NCBI GenBank assembly: GCA_026545765.1
Contig: CM048843.1
Location: 86,553,050-86,617,049, forward strand
Reading direction: 5' to 3'
DNA length: 64,000 bases
Source of the DNA: Plantago major
Lineage: Eukaryota; Streptophyta; Magnoliopsida; Lamiales; Plantaginaceae
Position numbers and translations under genes: made by a program. Positions 1-10,853 of the stretch are shown here, piece by piece; the first letter of the stretch is position 1; each line of letters opens with the position of its first letter. The notes beneath the pieces are model-generated. The model was not told the DNA's origin and did no database searches. It was given only the letters and a program-made list of their open reading frames with translations.

Positions 1-440
1 AGCAAGATTCGACAAAGCGCAATCAACTTTTCCAAGAGTCATCGGATGTGAATTCAACAATTTCAAATCCGCTGAGTGAAGACTCCCCTATATTATGGCA
101 ACAATCGGCAACAAAGAAGCGGAAAAGCGAAGAACAAAAGAAATCCCCGAGCAAAAATGTATTGATAGTTTTTCTTTGTATTGTATTCTTCGATTCTTCT
201 ATGTATTTGTAAAAATTTCACCCAAAATATTAGCTTAGCAATATTGATTCACGTAATCATTCAAATTTCAAAGTTCAGAGTTGTAATCCGATCAAATTTC
301 AAGTCAGAGTTAAATTCAGAGTTATCTCAGGTATAATTCTGGTTATTTTCTTCATTGCTACAGTACTTTATGAAGAAAATAGCAATTACTGATAAATAAT
401 AATTATTTGAATTTTGAAAAAAAAATCTGAAATGAAAAGT
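1..440. other. AT-rich left edge, short open frame
   Basis: There is no gene I can recognise here. A plus-strand frame is open from the left edge (about position 3) to a stop near 212. It is rich in Ser, Lys and Gln and ends in a hydrophobic stretch. It has no start inside the window and could be the tail of something to the left or chance. The remainder is AT-rich and featureless. Confidence 0.3.
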
Positions 441-469
441 GATTTGAATGAAAAATAATTTTGAAAATT

Positions 470-650
470 CTTTAGGAAACAAACCATTTTCTTTTATGAC
501 TTTTAAGAAAATATTTAGATGTTTCCAATGTTGTTCTATGTCGACTATATACTAAAACATCATCTATGTAAACAATTGTAAAAGTAGTGTAAGGAGTTAA
601 TATATCATTCATAACTTTTGAAATTACATTAAGCTGGATTTTAATTTTTA
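470..650 (-). pseudogene. Endogenous pararetrovirus reverse transcriptase fragment
   Basis: Read on the minus strand, this stretch gives the reverse transcriptase core motif TIVYIDDVLVYS. It is preceded by a segment resembling the usual MNDI..PY stretch and followed, after a one-base frame change, by a segment resembling the downstream helix of caulimovirid reverse transcriptases. Only about 60 codons are recognisable and the frame is broken at least once. It lies on the same strand as, and downstream of, the minus-strand coat-protein-region arm at 900-1835. That is the order expected in a caulimovirid polyprotein (movement protein, coat protein, protease, RT). The intervening part (650-900) is too decayed to assign. 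This is a relic with no coding potential. Confidence 0.7.
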
Positions 651-899
651 AATCATTTCAAAATGTAATGTTGATTTATTTGATTTATAATTTTATCAAT
701 AATAATTATTTCATTATAAATTTTTCATAAAGACATTTGAAAACCATTTGAAATTTGAGATCCTCTTTCTTTTAGATTTTTGTAAAAATTTTGTCAAATT
801 TTCTTACCTATATTATCATCACCAAAAAAAAAAAAAAAAAATGATGAGGATTAAATAAATCTGAGAAAAATTTTATCATATCATAATAGGTATTCATTG

Positions 900-1835
900 T
901 CAATGTCATTTTGTCATCTCTTGTCTGTACATTTTGTCTGTTATAAGTGAAAGAGTTATCCCACCATCCTTTTTGTAATCATTAAAAAATAAATTAAACT
1001 TTTTTGCTGACTTGATGATCATTCTATTTCCATATATTTGATCAATGACCATTCTTGACAATTTAATATTCCATAAATGTAAATTCCTTTGAGTATGTGT
1101 TTCTTCTAATTGGATGTGCAGAGTGGGTTTAGGATAGAAATTTTTGTGTTCTCGGAAAATATGATTACTATCTTGGACTCATCACTGAATGGACATTTTC
1201 TAACGATTTTTTAAAGTATTTAATTTTCTAAATTCAAATCTCTAACTTAGAATTTATTTTACGAAGAATCTCTGTTTACATTAACTTAGGTTTATACTCA
1301 TTGATTTTAAAAGAAATCGTATGTCCTTATCCGTGAGGTATGTTCTTTACTTGAGGATGCTAAATTTGTCTCATTTGAGGATTGGCTACCTAATTTTTTC
1401 TATACTATCTTCTATTCTTTCTAATTGTTTTCTTAGACAATGTAAACTTATATTGGTGTAATTCCTTTGTTTCATTCCTGACTCATCTTCTTTGTTGTCA
1501 GTAAGGACTGGTGTACAATCTATGACATCTGCTAAAACCTTTGTTCTTACAGGCTCCAAAGGTGGAAATTCATTCGAGACACTTGAGCCATCTTTCTTTG
1601 TAAAATAAGATTTTGTTTTGGTTAAAACTGAAAGTTTATCATACTTTTGAAAAAAATAAGTAAAAAATGGTATATGATTTTGTGTAGTAACCATAAATTC
1701 ATACCAATTGTTTCTTATGATACTCCTTTGTTTTTCAGAGAATGTTTCCATGAACCATTTTCTTTCTTGTTTGTTTTCGTCACTCATAAAATCTTTTTTT
1801 ATCAAACTTTTATCTATACAAAATTCTTTTGCCAT
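900..1835 (-). pseudogene. Inverted copy of pararetrovirus coat-protein region
   Basis: The reverse complement repeats the plus-strand pararetroviral ORF of about 3066-4040. From about 1380 to 1835 the two arms look essentially identical, with 147 codons in common. At about 1390 this copy has two fewer A/T bases in a homopolymer, which shifts the frame and ends the reading frame. From about 1380 leftwards to 900 the match continues but with many substitutions and indels. It includes the end of the conserved block that in the other copy reads GQLKGWWDN. The arm starts abruptly at 1835; the spacer 1836-1980 is unrelated to the other arm. Family assignment is as for the plus-strand copy. It is non-functional. 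Confidence 0.8.
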
Positions 1836-1980
1836 AAAGTCCCCGGGGAGAGTATTAGTTAATTAAACAAACTTGATTTTGTAGTAAGTTTTGATTCTGG
1901 TAGACACACATTTAATTCCTTAGATAGGTGTGTAAGACGATGTCTGAATTAGCTTTTACGAAATCAAGCCAGTAAGATTA

Positions 1981-4044
1981 ATGAATAAGCTTTTTGGGAA
2001 CAATATGGCTTCTGCCTCATCATCTGTACCAGATACTAATGAAAATGTAGTATCTACTATTGAAAATACTTGGGAAGATAAAGATTTGTTCAATTGGAAA
2101 CCACCAAACGTAGATAAAAGTACAATATATAAACAGAGCATATTAGACTTGGATCGACTTATACTATAAAGACAGAAGAACAAGTTCTTCCTTTAGTAAG
2201 TGATCAACAAACTTTACATTTATTCACTAAAAAGTCAATTAGAAAGCATATAGCCAGTGGATACAAATTCTTACATATAGGTCTTGTACAAATTGCTATT
2301 AAACCTTTAACGAGAGAAGGATTAGATACTAGCATTTTTGTTGCACTTAGAGATGCTAGACATTTTGATTTTCAAGATTCCCTTTTAGGATTAATTGAAA
2401 CAAGTCTTTGTAATGGACCAATTTATTTTAATTGTTATCCGAATTTTACCATATCCCTGACTGACCCACATATTTTAGACATTCTTACTTTAAATGTAAA
2501 AACTCATAATTACAAAATGAAGCATGGTTCTCATATATATGAAATATTTTATAGAATACATTACAAAGTTATGAATACGTGGTTAAATGTCAAGGCAGTA
2601 CATTATGAAAAACCTTATGGACAAACTATCTTTTGGGAAATTAATAAGTCAAAGTCTAATCTTACAATCCCTAAGACTATAGAATGGAAAAATGTTAATC
2701 TTCCTGAAACTTGGTTGCTTCCTTCTGGAACAATACCAAGATCCCAACCAATAGAAAATACTGAAATAGAAAATATAGTAGACCACCCAGATGGAGGGGT
2801 TAGTATAAGATTTAACAGACAAAGTTCTATGTCATTCAGAGATTATAGCTCACAGAGAAATAGTGAAAATTTATCTCGGAGTGATTCCCATAGAAATTCT
2901 TTTAGTATTTTTGAAAGAGATAGACATAATTTTCAAGGAGTTACAAGACATAAAAATGTTGCCCAACCAGTTTATACTTCACAAGGTTTTAGTGATAACA
3001 CAAATGATTTAGAACAACAAGAAGAGGATAAACCAACTTCACCAAATCTTTCAAGCATATACGTTTTGGCAAAAGAATTTTGTATAGATAAAAGTTTGAT
3101 AAAAAAAGATTTTATGAGTGACGAAAACAAACAAGAAAGAAAATGGTTCATGGAAACATTCTCTGAAAAACAAAGGAGTATCATAAGAAACAATTGGTAT
3201 GAATTTATGGTTACTACACAAAATCATATACCATTTTTTACTTATTTTTTTCAAAAGTATGATAAACTTTCAGTTTTAACCAAAACAAAATCTTATTTTA
3301 CAAAGAAAGATGGCTCAAGTGTCTCGAATGAATTTCCACCTTTGGAGCCTGTAAGAACAAAGGTTTTAGCAGATGTCATAGATTGTACACCAGTCCTTAC
3401 TGACAACAAAGAAGATGAGTCAGGAATGAAACAAAGGAATTACACCAATATAAGTTTACATTGTCTAAGAAAACAATTAGAAAGAATAGAAGATAGTATA
3501 GAAAAAAAATTAGGTAGCCAATCCCCAGTCGAGACAAATTTAGCATCCTCAAGTAAAGAACATACCTCGCCGGATAAGCAGATACACAGATTTCCTTTTA
3601 AAATCAATGAGTATAAACCTAAGTTAACTGAAATAGAGATTCTTCAGAAAATAAATTCTAAGTTAGGAGATTTGAATTTAGAAAAATTAAATACTTTAAA
3701 AAAATCGTTAGAAAATGTCCATTCAGGTGATGAGTCTGAAGATAGTAATCATATTTTTCCTGTAGAACACAAAAATTTCTATCTTAGACCCACTCCCCCA
3801 GACATCCAATTAGAAGAAACACATACTCAAAGGACGTTTAATGGGTCAACAGTTTACGAGTGGAATATAGATGGGTTAGCAGAATATCAGATTATAAAAA
3901 CTTGTCAAGAAATGGTAGTCATATCAAACATATATGGAAATAGAATGGATCAAGTTGATTGTGCAAAAACTTTAATTTTAGGATTTAATGGACAATTAAA
4001 AGGATGGTGGGATAACTCTCTTACACCTTTAGAACAAAATGTAA

Positions 4045-4047
<3 letters not shown>
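1981..4047 (+). pseudogene. Endogenous pararetrovirus movement/coat protein fragment
   Basis: This is the 5' part of a Caulimoviridae-type polyprotein. From the ATG at 1981 a frame runs to a stop at 2167; a frameshift near 2163 then leads into a long frame that stays open to the (AT)n tract. The first part (to about 2740) resembles the 30K-type viral movement protein, with short motifs such as YRIHYKVMNT and LPETWLLPSG. It is followed by a Ser/Glu-rich linker and a coat-protein-like region ending in GQLKGWWDN. Petuvirus- or florendovirus-like viruses are the most likely source, by inference. Protease, RT and RNase H are absent downstream: the (AT)n tract replaces them. It is an old, truncated genome-integrated copy with no sign of host function. 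Confidence 0.8.

Positions 4048-4122
<75 letters not shown>
4048..4122. repeat. (AT)n microsatellite
   Basis: About 37 AT units end the viral reading frame abruptly. Endogenous caulimovirids are known to be found in or next to TA-rich simple repeats, so this may mark the integration junction. Confidence 0.95.
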
Positions 4123-4125
<3 letters not shown>

Positions 4126-4870
4126 AGAACATTATACGTACCCTGGATCATCACTCATATAAATGAGAACATTACTCAAATAGTTAAGAATATTACACAA
4201 ATTGTGAAAATCGTAATATATACTTGAAAACATTATACTCATGCTTGAGAACATTACATAAATACGTAAGAATATTGTTTGGATAATGACATCATTATTT
4301 CTATTACATAGACTTGTTTGGGATTTATTTTCAAACTGATTAGAGATTTCTATACATAGTATGCAATTTATCTACATGTTTGGTCATCCATCCAAGACTG
4401 CTAGCAAGACTCATGTCAACTTCATCTTCACATTTATCTGTGCAAAGAACATTACATGCATTAGCATAAACCTTACACACATCACCAACAACATTTCATA
4501 CATCACATTGAAAATTACATCATACTTTTTTCATTGAGGTTGTAGCTGGAAAATCTAAAAACACTACATAATTAAATCATCACATAAAATCAATAAAACA
4601 AGCAGAACATTACACACATAATTGAGAACATTATATGTATAATACTGAACATTTTAAACATTGTAGTTATGATTGAAAACAATACATACATAATTTGGAC
4701 AATAATGTCATTAGGGTTTTTCAAGTTTTTAATGCACTTCTAGATTCATTACAGACATTTCCAGAAACATTGAAAGAATGAGTTAGAACATTACATACAT
4801 AATATAGGACAGTAATATCACGATTCTGAATATTAGGTTTTAAGTTTTGATGCATATCATCAAAACAATA
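4123..4870. repeat. Degenerate AACATTAC repeats, part of an older element
   Basis: No gene is visible. The stretch is made of imperfect repeats built around GAACATTACA/TA, spaced roughly 20-40 bp apart. The same motif continues on the other side of Copia-A (13895-13990), so the copia element inserted into this repeat-rich unit. Identity of the older unit is unknown. Confidence 0.5.
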
Positions 4871-4875
4871 AATAT

Positions 4876-6000
4876 TGTTAGAACTGTAGGGATTGGTACT
4901 TCTGGACAGTTTCGAACGATGTTAACTATTGATGTTGAGTCAACACCGTTTCTCAACAGTGAACAGTGATTGACAAGACTATGACAACAGTGAACTATAA
5001 TTGACAGAACTCTATAAAGTGCAGCGGAATAAAACTGAACACGAGATTTCTAAAGCCGGTATATAAAGATACCGACGGTGCCGTAGCAAAACTTCTACTA
5101 AAATTGAAAAGTAGAATTACAAAAAGAAGTTTAATTCAATCACAAACGATTGATTAAACTTACAGAAAACTAGACCTAGAACAGATAAGAAAAACCTATT
5201 CTAGTTCAATGATACTAGAGTAATTCTCAATCTTTAGAGAACACTCACAAGTAAACACCGAGGTAAAGGTCTAGTAAAGCAAGATGCTAAAACAATATGA
5301 TGTTGTCTCTTTTTTTTTTTGTTCCTCGCATCAGCAGCTTGCAAACGTCTCCTTCTTCTATATATATTTGCGGCAACTCATCCCAGGAAAGAAGAAGTCG
5401 GTCAGCAGGCAGGCCCAAGTCTTAACAAACTTGGATTCTATGGTAAGGAAACTTCCTTTGATGTATTAATGGTATAAGGAGTCTTCTAGATATCAATCTC
5501 TTTTAAATCTCACTTTCCTTATAGCATAAAATTCTTCCATGAATCATTATGGCAGCTTCCTTACAACAATTATGGATCCTTTAACCTTCAAGCCCATCAT
5601 GCCTATTCCTCTTATTTAGCCCATGGACTATCTCTTCATCAGGCTTCTTATTTTCCTTTTTGCTCTGATTGCCCGTTTTGCTACTGATGCCGCTTCGATG
5701 GCGTTTTGGTACGATGGACTCTGATAACCAATCGTGATCCATTAAGCATGTTGAGGCCCAACTTGATATATCCTACAAAATAATCATAGAAAAACAACTA
5801 CAAGCGTTGAACGGTTAATAAGCGAAGAAAGGTCGAATTAACAAAACAAGTGCAATATAAATTGCACTTTCAATCTCCATAATTCTTGCCTTTCTTCACA
5901 AAACACGAAAGTAGTTAGTAGGAAAATTCAAGACAATATCAAGCAACTCCCCCTTGCTCCAAGAACTCCCCCTTAATACAAAAAACCAAGAGTACAAACA
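4876..6000 (-). repeat. Copia-A 3' LTR (left)
   Basis: It starts and ends TG...CA and matches 12684-13792. One run of about 190 bp (roughly 5463-5660) is essentially identical to the other LTR. Mismatches are concentrated elsewhere, mostly around CAG-type motifs. Confidence 0.92.
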
Positions 6001-6016
6001 TTCTCCCCCTTTTTTG
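6001..6016 (-). other. Polypurine tract of Copia-A
   Basis: On the minus strand this reads AAAAAAGGGGGAGAA directly before the 3' LTR, the position and composition expected for the plus-strand primer of an LTR retrotransposon. It supports the minus orientation. Confidence 0.8.
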
Positions 6017-7411
6017 TGAGGAAAGAAAGAAAACAAAGTTCTTTTACAGAAACTTCACCATCTTGGTAATCTGTTGAGGACCTGCAGACAAAGTACTAAT
6101 GCTTTAAAGCGATGTTGACTCAACATTGTAGTCAACCTTGGCAAAGAAAGAAGCGAGGCTATAGACGGATCGGTGAAGGCGATGTCGAATAGAGTGGATG
6201 GTCAATTTGGAGGGTAGTGATGTGAAGAGAGCGGATGGTCAAGTACGACTTACAAGATAAGTCATGATGGGTGTTGTTGGGTTTGCTTCAAGGTAGATTC
6301 CTGAGATATATATCAAAGCAACGAAAGCGTACTGGCGTTAATTAAAGATTAAAGTTGCAAAAGCAGTTATCCGTCAATCAGCGTAATCGGATAAGCAGAT
6401 AAACCCTAGGAGGTTGACGAAATCTTGATCTTAAAGAAAGTGACTTGAAATGCAAATGCAGAATGCGAAACAAAACCGAAGAAAACACCTTAGACCTACT
6501 CCCCTCAAACCCAAAACACGGAAAAGAAAAAAATAAAAGCACGAGTTAAGTAACGATTACTTGACCGGATCGATGTTGACTGAATGTTGACTCAACATTG
6601 GTGACAACATCGGAAATCAGACCACTCTTAATGTAAGTCGACCGAAACCAAGTCTCAAAATGTGCGATTCGATTAACACCTTTGATCTGCTGAAAGCAGA
6701 AAGAAAGAATACCAAAGAAACACCCAACATTGCCTCAAAAAGTAAATTGAATAATTAGCATAAGTTTGAGTGGGGGTGACCATGAGACCGTGAACCATGT
6801 CAAATAATTGGAACACGTATGAATCCGCTCCAAATTTGAAACTGTCACGGAGTTAGGCAAACACACGTCTCATGACATAAAGATCACTCATTTGACCATA
6901 TTGGGTAATATTTGGTACTCAGAAAGTGAACCAGCAGCATTACGAGAATCGGCACTTTTGTGCGTGTCGGTTTCCTGTACAGGCCATCAACCCTCACGAC
7001 ATATGACACATTGGCCACGTCGATATCTGGATAGTATTTGAAACACTGACCACGATCCTCGACGGAAGCACTTCGAGCCCTTTTTAACATAATTCATTAG
7101 ATTTATTAAGCATAAAGAACAGGAGGCAACATCAAGTGCGAGTCAAGGTACGAGTAAAAATAGCCAAAAAGCAACAAAAGTGGGTTTTACATAAAGCAAA
7201 CACACAGGAGACTCGATACCTTTCAACCTTGGTTCAAACAGCCTTTCAAACCTTAAGCATCACCACTTGAAGCCACAAAACAAGAACAACCAAAGAGATG
7301 TCTGAACAAGACACGAAACACGGGAATGAAAAAATAAAAGACAACATCACTCTTACTAAACAACCAATGTTGGCCGTGATGTTGAGTCGACATTAGTACT
7401 CAACACGGCGA
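6017..7411 (-). other. Copia-A 3' non-coding region
   Basis: About 1.4 kb lies between the end of RNase H and the 3' LTR, and no domain is recognisable. It contains three copies of the palindrome-like GTTGASTC(A/G)AC motif (6114-6124, 6586-6596, 7381-7391) that recurs through the element. Long 3' non-coding regions are seen in some copia lineages, but this one could also hold a decayed extra ORF. Confidence 0.55.
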
Positions 7412-7642
7412 TCACAGAGAGCACATCTGAGAGATCTCACGAGGTGAAGAATCTCTCACTGCTAAGGGTTTGGTAAAAATATCTGCAAGTTGGTTTGTTG
7501 TGTCGATGTGTTCTATGTCAATTACTTGCTTATTGACCAAGTCCCTAAGGAAATGATGCCTAATATCTATGTGCTTAGTGCGAGAATGCTGAACAGGGTT
7601 TCTAGAAATATGTATGGCACTAAGGTTGTCACAAAACATCAA
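7412..7642 (-). pseudogene. Copia-A RNase H (C-terminal part)
   Basis: The frame reads a copia RNase H end: FCDNLSAIHISRNP, then HSRTKHIDIRHHFLRD and finally ADIFTKPL. These match the conserved last third of copia RNase H, the enzyme that degrades the RNA strand during reverse transcription. The N-terminal part between 7642 and 8250 is too broken to follow. It is a remnant, not translatable as one piece with RT. Confidence 0.85.
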
Positions 7643-8249
7643 GAGGGTAGCACTTTGTAGACCATAGTCATAGCATATTTTTCAACCAAACTAGTTGGGA
7701 CACACAACTTCCGGCTGCTACATATTGATTCAGGTGAAAGTGACACTGATTTTGTTTCTTGCTATACCAAGACACCAAATTTGGACCAAGATAAAACAAC
7801 CTCCACTAGTGGATTTTCTATCATCTAGATCACCCATGATCGAATCACTAAATCCCACAGTTAGTGTTTGTATCACATGCAAACCATAATCCTAGATTAA
7901 CAGTTCACGATATATATCTAAGGATTCTCTTAACAGCGATTAAATGGGGATTTTGGGTTAGATTGATACCGAACATCATAAGCGAGAACATGATATCCGG
8001 TCTCTTGGCGATAGATACAAGAGACTTCAATCATTGATCTGCAATGTTGGGTCAACATCCTCCCAACATCGATTACCTTATCTTCAACGATGTAGCCATT
8101 GAGTCTTGCAGGTTTGGCACTTTCGAGCCCAAAATTTTTGATCGATTTCGTGCATACTTTTCACAGGACAAGAATAGACCATCTTCCTACATTGGATTTG
8201 AAGTCCAAGAAAATAGATGAGTTCTCCTATCATACTCATCTCAAAGGTA

Positions 8250-9143
8250 CGACATAGCTTTCCTGGGGTGATCTACCATAGAGGATTAGTTGAGCGAAAC
8301 ACAATATCATCAACATATATTTGAGCAATGCGAGATCATGTCATTTTCTAAGGATAAGCGATGTTTGATCTCCCTCCCTTTTGAAACCAAAATCAACTAG
8401 AAAATCAGTTAATCGAGCATACCAAGCACGGGAGCTTGCTTGAAACCATCTGAGGGCCTTTTTAGTTTATACACATAGTCGGGTGACTAGGATCTTCAAA
8501 TCCCTTAGGTTGTTCCACATACACTTCTTTATCGATATATCCATTCAAAAGGCTCCCTTAACATCCATTTGCTTGATTTAATGTTTAAAGCACCTTGATA
8601 GCGAAGTCTAATGGATTCTACTCTAGCCACAGGAGCAAAGGTTTCATCAAAATCTATTCCTTCAACTTGAGTGTAACCTTGAGCAACAAGACGAGCTTTG
8701 TTCTTAATAACTACCCCATGTTCATCACTTTTGTTTTTGAATATCCATTTTGTTCCTATGACATTTACTTCTAGAGGACGAGGCACTAAAGACCAAACTT
8801 CATTGGTTTTAAATTGGTGCAGTTCGTTTTGCATGGCCTCTATCCAAAACTCATCTTTTAAGGCTTCTTTCACATTCTTGGGCTCAATAAGCGAAAAAAA
8901 GCAAGAAGAACTTACCGTTTGGCACAAGGTTGCATTGCGTAGCATTTCCTTGTAGTTCTTTCTGGTGTTTCCCCTAAGAGTCATTCTTACCCTTGGATCA
9001 CCAATGACTTGAGTGCTTGGGTGATCTGTGCGAATCCTTGGAGGTGGATCACGTCTTATGGAATCCAGTGGCACATTTGATTCCAGAACAGGTTCCTCTT
9101 CATGTTCTGAGATAGATTCATCTGATGAGCTCTCCCCCTGCAA
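8250..9143 (-). pseudogene. Copia-A reverse transcriptase
   Basis: The minus-strand frame 9143-8529 begins in an acidic Ser/Glu linker and continues into the copia RT N-terminus: [38 protein letters not shown], and [16 protein letters not shown]. After further frame changes the catalytic motif YVDDI is visible at 8303-8317. The enzyme would copy the element RNA into DNA in virus-like particles. Frameshifts near 8530 and 8400 break the frame. Confidence 0.88.
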
Positions 9144-9287
9144 TGTTGGGTGCGATGTTGAGTCAACATTGTGATCAACATTGCCTCCATCTTCTCACAG
9201 CGGTTCAATATCTGGGAATCGGTCCAAAACACGCATCGATTTAGTACTGTTTACGATTGACAATCATTTTTTGATGCGATTACTGTC

Positions 9288-10391
9288 TCATTTCTGTTTT
9301 TCACAAGACATAGAGTCATCAAAGGTAACATTAACAGATTCTTGAACTGTTTGTGTCCTAGAATTGTATATTCTATATGCATGGCTATTAAGAGAATAAC
9401 CTACAAAAATCCCTTTATCACTCTTAGCATCAAACTTGCCCAACAGTTCTCTATCATTGAGAATATAGCAAACACACCCAAACACATGAAAGTACCTAAG
9501 ATTAGGTTTCTTGCCATTAAGAATCTCATAAGGAGTGGTAGAAGTTCCTGGTCTAAGGTAGACTCTATTTATTATGTGCACTGTTGTATTTCTGACTTGA
9601 CCCTAATCTTTTGAGAGGTTCATGGAACTTAACATAACCCTTGCCATTTCTTGTAGGGTCCGATTCTTTCTCTCACTCCATTCTGTTTGTGGAGTTTTGG
9701 GTCTGAAAACTCATGAAATATTCCTTTATTGTCACAAAACTTCAAAGAAAGGTTTGATTCTCAAATTCCCTACCATGGTCCGACCTAATCGTTGAACAAC
9801 AGTAGCATATTGATTGTTAAACCTAGCATACAATTTCTTGAAGGAATCAAAAGTTTCAGATTTTTCTTTTAAAAAGTTTACCCAAGTAAATCGTGAAAAA
9901 TCATCAACTATGACATAGATGTACCTCTTACCACCTAGACTTTCAACCTCAATTGGTCCCATTAAGTCCATATGTAAGAGATCAAAGCAACTGGATGTAC
10001 CTGTTTTCTGCCCTTCAGATTGCAAGGATGTATGCTGACTACGGTTTGTTTACCTTTTAGCGATCACGCACACTTGCTTCCGGCATTGTTGAACGGTAAT
10101 CCTCTAACGCATCGGTTTGATGGGCCTTTCCATGTTCCTATAGTTCACATGGCCAAGTTTCTTATGCCATGTCACAGCTTCATCATCCTTTGCCACATTG
10201 CATTTGTGGGGATCAGCCACCACATAGCAGTTATCAGCAGATCTAGTACCTGTCATCACAACAACTTTCTCCCTACAAGTGTACACCTTGCAAGAATGCT
10301 TGTTAAATTTGGCTTTTAAATCATCATCACACAATTGGTGACCTTTGAGAAGGTTAGCGATAAGTCCCTCAACCAAAAGGACATTTTGCAA
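9288..10391 (-). pseudogene. Copia-A GAG-pre-integrase and integrase
   Basis: In minus-strand order there is a pre-integrase zinc region with WHKKLGHVNYRNM (about 10170-10130). Next come the integrase core, with DLLHMDLMGP and VIVDDFSRFTW carrying two of the catalytic acidic residues (frame 10025-9732). A C-terminal part follows with TPYEILNGKKPNLRYFHVFG and KSDKGIFVGYS (frame 9581-9288). The three frames are separated by indels. Integrase would join the cDNA to the host genome; this copy is broken. Confidence 0.88.
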
Positions 10392-10459
10392 GTTGGGAAC
10401 ACCTTGAGGTTAACATACCCTTTCCAAGAATTTGACTCTTGTAACCTCCTCCATAAGTA

Positions 10460-10582
10460 ACCTTCCAGTTTTTGAGAGACAAAGTGAGGCAGATTACTTA
10501 AGGTGCAGTCATGTCGTGAGCATCCTTTGTCAAAGTACCATTTTCTGCATTGGTAGGAGAGGTAGCAATGAGAAAGCAACAT
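10460..10582 (-). pseudogene. Copia-A protease remnant
   Basis: The minus strand has WYFDKGCSRH, matching the copia protease motif WYFDSGCSRH, with Lys where Ser usually follows the catalytic Asp. The change should abolish or weaken activity. Position between gag and integrase fits. Only about 40 codons can be followed. Confidence 0.75.
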
Positions 10583-10853
10583 TACAGTTATATTCTCCTA
10601 GGAGTTCAAACTCTTTTCACCTTTTCTCTCGTATTTCTTACAGTTCGGACCACTTTTGTTTCGACTAGAGAGAATGGTGAGAATTTGACAGAGATCACGG
10701 AATCGAGATCTTTGTTGAAGTCGATGTTGACTCGACATCGACTCGACATTGGACTTTTCATTGACAACAGAGGCAACTATGTGACGATTTTGGAATCGAC
10801 ACTTTTGATTTTACATTTTAAATGAAACATTCATTTGGAATTCACATATTTCT

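Noticed and set aside
4040..4166. Isoleucine-tyrosine repeat tail of the long plus-strand frame
   Set aside because: It is only translation of the (AT)n tract; the protein-like signal ends at about 4040.
6884..7090. 68-codon minus-strand frame as an extra Copia-A gene
   Set aside because: No motif and short; no support for a separate protein.
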